A DNA stretch of 20,669 nt. Source: Eggerthellaceae bacterium (lineage in GTDB: Bacteria > Actinomycetota > Coriobacteriia > Coriobacteriales > Eggerthellaceae). The translations under genes and the position numbers were made by a program. Numbering within the stretch: position 1 is the stretch's first letter; the number at the start of each line of letters is the position of its first letter. Positions 13,988 through 20,669 of this stretch are shown here, piece after piece. The notes beneath the pieces are model-generated. The model had not been told where the DNA came from. It did no database searches and saw only the letters and a program-made list of their open reading frames with translations. Location: assembly GCA_900754955.1 (NCBI GenBank), contig CAAEEV010000053.1:1-20669 (forward strand), given 5' to 3'.

Positions 13988-14407
13988 ATGGCTCTGGTCA
14001 AGGTGAGGCGGGCGCTCGTCGTCGGATGCGGTGAGTTCGGGCTCGCCGTGTCGGATCGGCTTTCCGACGCCGGCTACGCGGTCATCGTGGTCGACAAGGA
14101 CCCTTCCGCATTCAACGGGCTGTCGGCCGGATTCGGCGGCGAAACCGTCCTCGCTGACGGCGCCGACGTGGCGGTGCTCAAAGACTGCGACATCGAGCAG
14201 ACCGACGTGCTCGTCGCATGCACCGAACGCGACACGGTGAACTACTTTCTCGGGCGCGTCGCAAGCGAGGTGTACGGCGTCGAGCGCGTGTTCGCCCGCA
14301 TCGAAGACGAGGATCTCATCGGCATGCTCGAGGAAAGCACCGTCGAGCCCATCTGCCCGCACCGCCTCTGCCTCGACGCGTTCTGCCGCATGGCGCGCAT
14401 CGTCTAA
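13988..14407 (+). CDS. TrkA-N (RCK_N) domain potassium uptake regulator, first copy
   Basis: A 139-aa cytoplasmic nucleotide-binding protein. The N-terminal Rossmann motif RALVVGCGEFGLAVSDRL contains an intact GxGxxG, and IVVDKD (about 34-39) has the acidic residue that binds the adenosine ribose. The rest, through VLVACTERDTVNYFLGRVA, matches one RCK_N domain. Standard TrkA/KtrA proteins add a C-terminal RCK_C domain or a second half; here the protein ends after RCK_N. It probably partners the next gene product to gate TrkH, with ATP/ADP or NAD(H) as ligand. It is the first gene of the potassium operon, with AAGGGAGGG upstream. Confidence 0.88.
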   Translation: MALVKVRRALVVGCGEFGLAVSDRLSDAGYAVIVVDKDPSAFNGLSAGFGGETVLADGADVAVLKDCDIEQTDVLVACTERDTVNYFLGRVASEVYGVERVFARIEDEDLIGMLEESTVEPICPHRLCLDAFCRMARIV

Positions 14408-14422
14408 CGCAAGGAGGTCATC

Positions 14423-14848
14423 ATGCGCATCCTCATCGCCGGCGGCCGCTCCCGCACCGACTACCTCGTCGAATCGCTGCTCGAAAACGGCAACGACGTG
14501 GTGGTCGTCAACAGCGACCGCGCCTGGTGCGAGCGGCTCTCGTCGCGCCATAACGTGCCCGTGATCTGCGGCGACGCCACGAAACGCTATGTACTCGACG
14601 ACGCCGACGTCGAGGGCTTCGACATCGTCATCGCACTCACCAACAGCGACGCCGACAACCTCGTGATCTGCCAGATGGCGCAGCATTACTTCGGCATCGA
14701 GCGTCAGGTGTGCACGGTGTACGACCCGCGCAACATCTCCCTGTTCAAGAAGCTCGGCATCTCCTCGGTCATCAGCGCCACGTACCTTGTGGCGAAGCTC
14801 ATCGAGGAGACCTCCATCGCCGCGATGGACGACAAGCGCCATGGCTAG
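14423..14848 (+). CDS. TrkA-N (RCK_N) domain potassium uptake regulator, second copy
   Basis: A 141-aa relative of the preceding protein, 15 bases downstream with its own AAGGAGG. The Rossmann fold is recognisable (MRILIAGGRSRTDYLVESLL, DVVVVNSD, PVICGDATKRYVLDDADVEG, VIALTNSDADNLVICQMA), but the glycine motif reads GGRSRT in place of GxGxxG and the ribose-binding Asp/Glu is Asn. Nucleotide binding may be altered or lost, which would suit an unequal pair with one sensing and one structural subunit. It too ends after RCK_N. Its stop codon overlaps the start of the TrkH gene by eight bases, implying translational coupling. Confidence 0.87.
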   Translation: MRILIAGGRSRTDYLVESLLENGNDVVVVNSDRAWCERLSSRHNVPVICGDATKRYVLDDADVEGFDIVIALTNSDADNLVICQMAQHYFGIERQVCTVYDPRNISLFKKLGISSVISATYLVAKLIEETSIAAMDDKRHG

Positions 14849-16331
14849 CCTCCACCGCAACAGCGGACACGCCGTCGCAGGATACGCGGGGTTAGCGCTC
14901 GTGTTCATCGGCGCCATGCTGCTCGTGCCGTTGCTCGTGCTCGTCGCCTACCCCGACGAGGTGCGCTACGCACCCTGCATCATCTTCCCCGGCGTGCTCA
15001 CCATGCTCGTCGGCTACCTCGTCTACTTCTTCGGCGCACGCGATGCCGCCGCCATGACGCTCTCACGCGCCGAGGCAGCGGGCGTCACCGTGCTCATCTG
15101 GATCCTCGCCGTCGCCGCCTACGCGCTGCCGCTCGTGGCGGCGGGGATGCTCACCGTTCCTCAGGCCATCTTCGAATCGACGAGCGGCCTCACCACCACA
15201 GGGCTTTCCGTGGTGGACGTGGCGGCTTGCCCGCACATCATGCTCATGCACCGCGGCATGATGCACTACGTGGGCGGCGTCGGCCTCATCCTCGTGCTCA
15301 CCTGCATCGTGAGCGATGCGCACGGCCTCAAGCTGTACAGCGCCGAAGGCCACACCGAGCGCCTGCTGTCGAGCACCGCAAGCTCGGCGCGCATGGTGCT
15401 CGTGCTCTACACCGGCATCATCGCGCTCGGCGCCGTGGCGTACGTGATCGCCGGCATGCCCATCTTCGACGCCATAAACATCTCCATCTCCGCCGTATCG
15501 ACCGGCGGGTTCGCCGTACGGCCCGACAGCATGGCGTCGTACAACAGCTTCCCCATTGAGCTCATCACCATCATCCTCATGCTGGCAGGCGCCACGAACT
15601 TCCTACTCAACTTCATGCTGCTTCAGGGTAAGTTCCGCGCGTTCGTCCGCCACGCCGAAACGATCCCCTTCATCGGCATCATCATCGCGGGCACCGCCGT
15701 GTTCGCCGCGCTCGTGTTCGCGAGCGGTCAAGCGGACTCCGCTGCCGAGGCGGCGCGCACCGGACTTTTCCAGACGGTGTCGGTCATGACGTCCACCGGC
15801 CTGCAGACCATCCCGAGCTTCGGCTTGCTCGTGCCGGGCATTCTCTACCTGCTCGTGTTCCTCATGATCGTCGGCGGCGAGGCGGGCTCCACCTCGGGCG
15901 GCATCAAGGTGTACCGCCTCGTGGTGTACTCGCGCGGGCTCATCTGGTCGCTGCGCGAGCGCTTCGGGCATCGTCGGCGCGTGTACAGCACCAAGATCAA
16001 CCGCTTCGGGAAGCTCATCCCCTGCTCGAAAGACGAGATCGCCTCGATACAGACATTCGTGGGCGTGTACGTGGGACTGCTCGTCATCTGCGGCTTTCTG
16101 TTCACGCTGTTCGGCGCCTCGGTGGGCGACGCCGTGTTCGAAGCCGCGTCGTGCCTGGGCAACACAGGGATAGGCGTGGGATTCCTCAGCGCCGGCTCCT
16201 CGCCCGTGGTGCTCATTGCGGGGTCGGTCGCCATGTTGTTCGGCCGACTCGAGATATTCCCGCTCATATTCGGCCTAAGATGGATGCTCCAGAGCATCGA
16301 GGAGGAGGTTCGCCATGCTGCGCAGCATTAG
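14841..16331 (+). CDS. trkH: TrkH/KtrB-type potassium transporter
   Basis: A 496-aa integral membrane potassium channel-like transporter of the Trk/Ktr/HKT superfamily. Four pore loops are visible, each with the filter glycine: TTTGLS (118-123), VSTGGFA (219-225), TSTGLQT (317-323) and GNTGIG (440-445). GGEAGSTSGGIK (345-356) is the family signature after the third pore. The fourth filter, NTGIG, is the most divergent. I place the start at ATG 14841, which overlaps the upstream stop, rather than 14787, which lies inside the previous gene. It overlaps the kdpD-like gene by 17 bases. It should form the membrane pore gated by the two TrkA-N proteins. Confidence 0.95.
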   Translation: MASLHRNSGHAVAGYAGLALVFIGAMLLVPLLVLVAYPDEVRYAPCIIFPGVLTMLVGYLVYFFGARDAAAMTLSRAEAAGVTVLIWILAVAAYALPLVAAGMLTVPQAIFESTSGLTTTGLSVVDVAACPHIMLMHRGMMHYVGGVGLILVLTCIVSDAHGLKLYSAEGHTERLLSSTASSARMVLVLYTGIIALGAVAYVIAGMPIFDAINISISAVSTGGFAVRPDSMASYNSFPIELITIILMLAGATNFLLNFMLLQGKFRAFVRHAETIPFIGIIIAGTAVFAALVFASGQADSAAEAARTGLFQTVSVMTSTGLQTIPSFGLLVPGILYLLVFLMIVGGEAGSTSGGIKVYRLVVYSRGLIWSLRERFGHRRRVYSTKINRFGKLIPCSKDEIASIQTFVGVYVGLLVICGFLFTLFGASVGDAVFEAASCLGNTGIGVGFLSAGSSPVVLIAGSVAMLFGRLEIFPLIFGLRWMLQSIEEEVRHAAQH

Positions 16332-18117
16332 GGAGGCGCTCGCGCCAAGAAGCGACGAGGCAGCCACGGACGACGCGGCTCGCACGCGCGGCGCGCACGA
16401 GCGGAACACCGCGCGCAACCTCGGCGTGGTGGCGCTGCTGTTCGTGGCGGGAATCGCCGCCACGTTCGGGTTCTCGCTCATCGGACTCGAGCTCGAGGCG
16501 AGCTTCCTCGTGTTCATCCTCGGCATCCTCATCGCTGCCATCGAGACGGAGTCGGGGCTTTGGGGCATCGGGCTCGGCGTCATGTACCTGCTCGTGTACG
16601 ACCTGTTCTTCGTGGCGCCGCACCTCTCGCTCGCCATCTTCAACCGCACCGACGCAGTGACGCTCGTCATCTTCGCCATCGTGGCGTTCATCACGGGTGC
16701 GCTTACGAACCGCATGAAGCAGCAGGTCGCCATCTCCGAACGCAACGCCCAGGTGCTCCGCCGCCTCAATAAGATCAGCACGGGGCTCATCGACAGCACG
16801 TCGGCAGACGGTGCCTGTGCGTTCTCAGCCGACATGCTGTCGAACATGATGGGACGCACCGTGGAGATCACCCTCGGCGCGCCCGACGCCGATGCGCTGG
16901 CAGCGCGCAGCAGCGCCGACGACGCGCGCGCCGCCGTTGAGTGCTACGAGCAGGGCTACCAAACGGGTGCGGGCGTGTCGGGCTACATCGGATGCCGCAT
17001 GCGGTTCATTCCGCTGTCGGCGAAGACGAAGGTGCACGGCACGGTGGCGATCGATTGCACACACGGCGGACTCGACCTTTCGAGCAAATCGTTCCTCGAG
17101 TCGGTGCTCAAGCAGACCGCCATCGCCGTCGAGCGCAACGAGCTTGAGGAGCACGCGCGCGCCGACGAGCTCAAGATCGAACGCGAGCGCTTCAAGACCA
17201 CGCTTCTGCGCAGCGTGTCCCACGATCTGCGCACGCCGCTCGCCGGCATCCAGGGCAACGCCGAGTTCCTCGAGCAGAACCTCGACCAAATCGACCCCGA
17301 CGAGCGCACCGCTCTGCTCGGCTCGATTTCGAAGGACGCGCGCTGGCTCGCCGAGATGATCGACAACCTGCTCAGCATGACGCGCGTGCAGGACGACGAC
17401 GTGCCGCTCGACTTCCAACCCGAGGTGGTAGACGACGTGATCGGCGACGCAGTGATGCACGAGATGCCCTATCGCGGCGAACACGAGATCATCGTGACGC
17501 CGCCGGAGGACGTTGAGCTCGTGCCGATGGACGGCAAACTCATCCGCCAGGTGCTCGTCAACCTCATCGACAACGCCATCAAGCACGCCGCGCCGACGGC
17601 GCGCATCTGGGTGTCAACCATGCGCGACGGCGACCGCATGCTGTTCCGCGTGGCCGACGACGGCGGCGGGATCGAGCCCGCCATGCTCGGCAAGATCTTC
17701 GGCCGCTTCGTGTCGGAGGACGCCGAGCCAGGCCGTAAGAGCGGCATCGGGCTGGGGCTGAGCATCTGCAAGGCCATCGTAGAGGCGCACGGCGGCACGA
17801 TCGTTGCGTACAACAACGACCACGGCGGCGCTACGTTCGAGTTCTCGCTGCCGATGGAGCACGACGACGAAAACGGCGACAAGGGCGGTGGAAGCGCGGC
17901 TAATGCGGCTGACGCGGCGCTCGCGGGCGAGGATGCGACGGGCGCGGGTGCGGGCGCGGATGCGACTGCAGATGCGAGCGAGACCTCAGACGCAGGCACG
18001 AGCGCGGCAGATGCACCCGACACAAGCAGTGCGGCGGAGGTGCCCGTGTCCCCATCCACAACGGCAGCAACATCCAGCAACACCCGCGATGCAAAGGAGC
18101 CGACTCATGAGCGATGA
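16315..18117 (+). CDS. kdpD: KdpD-like sensor histidine kinase lacking the N-terminal KdpD/USP region
   Basis: A 600-aa membrane histidine kinase. After about 32 charged residues come four membrane helices (about 35-130) of DUF4118 type, a GAF-like domain (about 150-275), the dimerisation helix with H-box SHDLRTPL (His303), and the ATPase domain with N-box NLIDNAIKHA (417-426), DDGGGI (448-453) and GIGLGLSI (477-484). Full KdpD proteins are about 900 aa and begin with a Walker-A KdpD domain plus a universal-stress-protein domain; both are missing. The last 85 or so residues are an Ala/Asp/Thr/Ser-rich, probably disordered tail. GAGGAGG upstream sets the ATG. It overlaps trkH and kdpE, and should phosphorylate the KdpE encoded next. 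Confidence 0.92.
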   Translation: MLRSIREALAPRSDEAATDDAARTRGAHERNTARNLGVVALLFVAGIAATFGFSLIGLELEASFLVFILGILIAAIETESGLWGIGLGVMYLLVYDLFFVAPHLSLAIFNRTDAVTLVIFAIVAFITGALTNRMKQQVAISERNAQVLRRLNKISTGLIDSTSADGACAFSADMLSNMMGRTVEITLGAPDADALAARSSADDARAAVECYEQGYQTGAGVSGYIGCRMRFIPLSAKTKVHGTVAIDCTHGGLDLSSKSFLESVLKQTAIAVERNELEEHARADELKIERERFKTTLLRSVSHDLRTPLAGIQGNAEFLEQNLDQIDPDERTALLGSISKDARWLAEMIDNLLSMTRVQDDDVPLDFQPEVVDDVIGDAVMHEMPYRGEHEIIVTPPEDVELVPMDGKLIRQVLVNLIDNAIKHAAPTARIWVSTMRDGDRMLFRVADDGGGIEPAMLGKIFGRFVSEDAEPGRKSGIGLGLSICKAIVEAHGGTIVAYNNDHGGATFEFSLPMEHDDENGDKGGGSAANAADAALAGEDATGAGAGADATADASETSDAGTSAADAPDTSSAAEVPVSPSTTAATSSNTRDAKEPTHER

Positions 18118-18805
18118 GATCCTCGTTGTGGAGGACGACGACAACATCCGCCAGCTCCTGCGCATATCGCTGCGCACCGAGGGATACCGCGTGTGCGAAG
18201 CGCCGTCGGGCACCGTGGCGCTCTCGCTGTACGAGGCGAACGCGCCGGCGCTCGTACTGCTCGACCTGGGACTTCCCGACATCGACGGCATGGAGGTGCT
18301 CGCGCGCATCCGCGCAGACGGCGCCACGCCCGTCATCGTGGTGACGGCGCGCAACCAAGACGAGCAGAAGGTGCGCGCGCTCGATGCGGGCGCCGACGAC
18401 TACGTGGTGAAGCCCTTCAGCATGGCAGAGTTGTTCGCGCGCATTCGCGTTGCGCTGCGGCACCGCGCTCTCAGAGACGGCGCAGACGCGGTCGGCGCGG
18501 CGAGCGTTCTCGCGATCGACGGGCTCGTCGTCGATCGCGATACGCGCACCGTCACGCTCGACGGCGCGCCGATCCACCTCACGCCTTACGAGTACAATCT
18601 GCTGCTCGTCATGATGGAGAACCGCGGCAAGGCCCTCACCCACCGCTTCATCCAGAAAGCCGTTTGGGGCTACCCCGCCGCCGACGAGTACAAAACGCTG
18701 CGCGTGATCATGGCGTCGTTGCGCCGCAAGCTCGGCGACAAGCCGGCAACGCCACGCTTCATCGCCACCGAAGTGGGCGTCGGATACCGATTCATCGGGG
18801 AGTAG
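18107..18805 (+). CDS. kdpE: KdpE-like response regulator (OmpR family)
   Basis: A 232-aa two-domain regulator. The receiver domain shows VVEDDDN (acidic pocket 9-11), VLLDLGLPDIDG with the phosphoacceptor Asp53, VVTAR (Thr80) and VVKPF (Lys102). The C-terminal OmpR-type winged helix reads LTPYEYNLLLVMMENRGKALTH, then VWGYPAADEYKTLRVIMASLRRKL, and ends ATEVGVGYRFIGE, typical of KdpE. I place the start at ATG 18107 after AAAGGAG at 18093-18099. The open frame extends about 100 codons upstream, but those lie inside the kinase gene. The 11-base overlap with kdpD indicates coupling. It likely activates the promoter at 13846-13882. Confidence 0.94.
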   Translation: MSDEILVVEDDDNIRQLLRISLRTEGYRVCEAPSGTVALSLYEANAPALVLLDLGLPDIDGMEVLARIRADGATPVIVVTARNQDEQKVRALDAGADDYVVKPFSMAELFARIRVALRHRALRDGADAVGAASVLAIDGLVVDRDTRTVTLDGAPIHLTPYEYNLLLVMMENRGKALTHRFIQKAVWGYPAADEYKTLRVIMASLRRKLGDKPATPRFIATEVGVGYRFIGE

Positions 18806-19261
18806 CGCGCTAAGGAGGCGCGGCGACCTCACGCACCGTCAGGGCGGACGCAACCTCACCCATTGTCGAAATTGGCGCCCAGGACAATCCTGCGAGCATA
18901 TCGAGCACTCTTGTTGCGATCCGTGGCAAGAAAAGCGAGAAATGCACGCTCCCGCTCAGCTGCCGGCACAAAAACACCCGTTATGCACGATTTCAAATCG
19001 CCGACCCATCCCAGAGCAAGAATGCGACCACCCGTGACCTGGGAAAACAGCGACAACAGTACGGATCGCCCGCATCGAAGCGCGCCCCTCCAGAAAAAAA
19101 TCGTGCATTTCTCGCTTTTCCTGCCACGCGTTTTTCCAGCGCGTGCATTTCGCGGATAATTTGCCAGGATTTGAGCGCCAATCAGTCAGCGAGCCCCGCA
19201 AGCGCCCGACATCAAGCAGCACGCGACGTCCACAGGGCGCTTGCAACACCGCGCAACCGCC
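18806..19261. other. 456-base non-coding region between convergent genes, with repeat element B
   Basis: After the kdpE stop there is about 115 bp without features other than a short CAGGA/TCCTG palindrome near 18877. Element B then occupies 18924-19166. No canonical terminator for kdpE or the dehydrogenase was found. Small open frames here translate the repeat units and are likely spurious. Confidence 0.75.
18924..19166. repeat. Composite dispersed repeat, element B (two forward plus two inverted 25-bp units)
   Basis: Same layout as the element at 3016-3257. Forward units lie at 18924-18948 and 18964-18989 (CGGCA box, 11-base spacer), with first boxes exactly 40 bp apart. Inverted units lie at 19102-19126 and 19142-19166, whose TGCCA boxes are again exactly 40 bp apart. 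The inner gap is 112 bp. Units one and three form an inverted repeat of 27 bp with one mismatch (18922-18948 with 19102-19128). Confidence 0.87.
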
Positions 19262-20314
19262 CTACCGCTCCTCCCACGACGTGACAACTACTTTAAGACA
19301 GTCGTCTTCACGCGCCTCGAACGCACGGTACGCCTCGAGAATGTCATTAAGCGGATAACGCTTGGAAATGAGGCAGCTCGTATCGAGCTTGCCCTGCTCG
19401 ATGAGGCGCATCACCTCGTCAAGACCGCTCGCATCCACACCGCCCGTCTTGAACACGAGGTTCTTGCCGTACATGCGCGGAAGCGGCAGCACTTGATCCT
19501 GCTCGTACATGGCCGACACCACCACCGTGGCATTCGGCCGCGCAATGCGCCAAGCCATCTCGAAGGTGTTGTCGCCGCCTGCCGCCTCGATGACGGCGTC
19601 GGCACCGCCGTGGCGGGTGAGCGCGCGCACGGCCGCCTCGATCGTGTCGAGCGGCGCGTCTCCGTTGACGATGCGGTCGGCAAGCCCCAGGTCAGCCGCA
19701 AGATTGGCGCGATACCCATCGCGGTCGATGGCGATGATGCAGCCGGGATTCGCCAGCCGCGCGCACATCATGGTGGTAAGTCCCACCGGCCCCGCACCGA
19801 CGACGGCCACGGTAGAGCCCTCCTCGATGTCGGCGAGACGCGCGCCCCACCAGCCCGTCGCCAGAATGTCGCCGAGGAACAGCGCATCTTCGTCGGACAC
19901 GGCATCGGGAATGAGCGTGAAGGCGTTGTCGGCAAAGGGAACGCGCACGTACTCGGCTTGACAGCCGTCGATACGGCAACCGAGTTCCCAACCGCCCTCC
20001 ACGCAGTTGTTCACCCAGCCTCGCCTGCAGAAGAAACACGTACCGCAGAACGTCTCGCAGTTCACCGCCACGCGATCACCGGCGCGGAAGCGCGTCACGC
20101 CCGTGCCCGTTTCCTCCACCACGCCTACGAACTCGTGGCCGAGCACCGTGTCGGGCTCGGCGCGCGGCACCGCACCGCGCATGATGTGCAGATCGCTCGT
20201 GCAGATGGTCGAGCGCGTCACACGCACAATGGCGTCCGTCGGCTTCAAAATCGCAGGGCGCGGGCGCTCCTGAAGCGAAATGTTCCCGTGTCCGTCATGC
20301 ACCAGCGCCTTCAT
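19262..20314 (-). CDS. Zinc-dependent alcohol dehydrogenase (MDR superfamily)
   Basis: A 350-aa medium-chain dehydrogenase/reductase, expected to oxidise an alcohol or reduce an aldehyde or ketone with NAD(P). Catalytic zinc ligands are in ICTSDLH (Cys38) and GHEFVG (His60, Glu61). Four structural-zinc cysteines are at 90, 93, 96 and 104 (CGTCFFC, then VNNC). The dinucleotide fold is in VAVVGAGPVGL near 165-175, followed by AIDRD, whose Asp favours NAD over NADP. I place the start at ATG 20314, seven bases after AAAGGAG, giving MKALVHDGHGNISLQERP, a typical start. The longer open frame upstream is repeat sequence. The substrate is not determinable. Its neighbour across the window edge is not visible. 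Confidence 0.93.
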   Translation of the reverse strand: MKALVHDGHGNISLQERPRPAILKPTDAIVRVTRSTICTSDLHIMRGAVPRAEPDTVLGHEFVGVVEETGTGVTRFRAGDRVAVNCETFCGTCFFCRRGWVNNCVEGGWELGCRIDGCQAEYVRVPFADNAFTLIPDAVSDEDALFLGDILATGWWGARLADIEEGSTVAVVGAGPVGLTTMMCARLANPGCIIAIDRDGYRANLAADLGLADRIVNGDAPLDTIEAAVRALTRHGGADAVIEAAGGDNTFEMAWRIARPNATVVVSAMYEQDQVLPLPRMYGKNLVFKTGGVDASGLDEVMRLIEQGKLDTSCLISKRYPLNDILEAYRAFEAREDDCLKVVVTSWEER

Positions 20315-20664
20315 GGGCAGTCTCCTTTGCGTAAGCAGCAGCATCGCCGCGATCGTCTGCCTGCGAGTGTAGCACCGCCCCGCCTTGAGCGACAGCCGCA
20401 AGACCGCCGCGCCGCCGCACGCAAGACCGCCGCCCGCACGACAGCCGCCGAGCCGCCGCGCCACCCACGCGTGACAGCCATCGCGGCGCCGCCCGCGCAC
20501 GACAGCCAGCGCACCACCATGCCTCCCCACCGCCCACGCGCAACAGCTGGCGCGCCGCCGCGCCGCAAGACCGCAACCCCCGATCCGCAAAGCGCCTGCA
20601 ACATGAGACAATACCGTCAGCAACAACCGCGGGCCGCACGGCCCGCCGAATACGAGGGGGGTCC
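20315..20664. other. 350-base C-rich spacer with interspersed repeats
   Basis: It separates the minus-strand dehydrogenase from a gene that starts at the window edge. Most of it (about 20390-20575) is an imperfect repeat region listed separately. A GAGGGGGG run precedes the final ATG. I found no clear promoter; CAATAC near 20610 is a weak -10 candidate. Confidence 0.5.
20391..20574. repeat. Imperfect GC-rich interspersed repeats, cores CGACAGCC and GCAAGACCGC
   Basis: GACAGCC-type cores occur near 20391, 20440, 20473 and 20501, and a variant (CAACAGC) near 20541. GCAAGACCGC-type cores lie at 20398, 20421 and 20565. Spacing is irregular, about 20-40 bp. The plus strand is strongly C-rich. This looks like degenerate low-complexity expansion rather than a coding array. 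Confidence 0.55.
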
Positions 20665-20669
20665 ATGAG
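20665..20669 (+). CDS. Start of a further gene, truncated by the window edge
   Basis: An ATG at 20665-20667 follows a G-rich GAGGGGGG with four to five bases between, so translation probably starts here. Only one complete codon is visible and nothing can be said about the product. Confidence 0.35.

Noticed and set aside
18924..19166. Terminator formed by the 27-bp inverted repeat
   Set aside because: The loop would be over 150 bases and no T-run follows, so it is not an intrinsic terminator.
19241..20668. A 475-codon plus-strand open frame opposite the alcohol dehydrogenase
   Set aside because: The minus-strand product has complete zinc ligands and a nucleotide fold; the plus-strand translation is His/Arg-rich with no motif.

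Overview
This 20.7-kb stretch is high-GC DNA, densely packed with genes, from a bacterial chromosome. The gene mix suggests an anaerobic, gut-type Coriobacteriia member (Eggerthellaceae-like): an AGCS symporter, threonine aldolase, acetate kinase, a small aromatic-acid-type MFS/amidohydrolase module, and a Trk potassium operon carrying its own KdpDE pair. That placement is inferred from gene content and composition only. I see no rRNA, tRNA, CRISPR array, transposase or phage gene.

Layout. (1) 89-4657, plus strand: AGCS sodium:amino-acid symporter, threonine aldolase, acetate kinase. A repeat cluster follows the symporter, and a 242-bp composite repeat element (element A) lies upstream of ackA. 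(2) 4728-6840, minus strand: a three-gene operon of a secreted protein with four DxDxDG/Cys repeats, an ECF sigma factor and a membrane anti-sigma factor with an RsgI-like outer domain. The secreted protein and the anti-sigma factor both end in Gly/Ala-rich tails tipped with histidines. (3) 6841-7453: a non-coding block with a second periodic repeat family and a strong terminator. (4) 7454-11763: a likely substrate-uptake and breakdown module of MFS transporter, LysR regulator and, divergently, an ACMSD-type amidohydrolase. A G10 tract sits where the lysR ribosome-binding site should be. (5) 12064-13495: nitroreductase-like protein and, convergently, an RsmJ-like 16S rRNA methyltransferase. 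(6) 13988-18805, plus strand, tightly coupled: two single-domain TrkA-N proteins, TrkH, a KdpD-like kinase without the usual cytoplasmic N-terminal domains, and KdpE. A KdpE-box-like sequence lies directly upstream. (7) 18806-19261: a second copy (element B, 243 bp) of the composite repeat. (8) 19262-20314, minus strand: zinc-dependent MDR alcohol dehydrogenase, then a C-rich repetitive spacer and the first bases of another gene.

The most unusual material is the non-coding DNA. Elements A and B each carry four 25-bp units: two forward units exactly 40 bp apart, a gap of about 111 bp, and two inverted units exactly 40 bp apart. A second block at 6979-7162 carries five 23-bp units at 39-42-bp steps. 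The other two points of interest are the ECF sigma/anti-sigma/secreted-repeat-protein operon and the potassium operon, which appears to lack every domain usually known to bind cyclic di-AMP.
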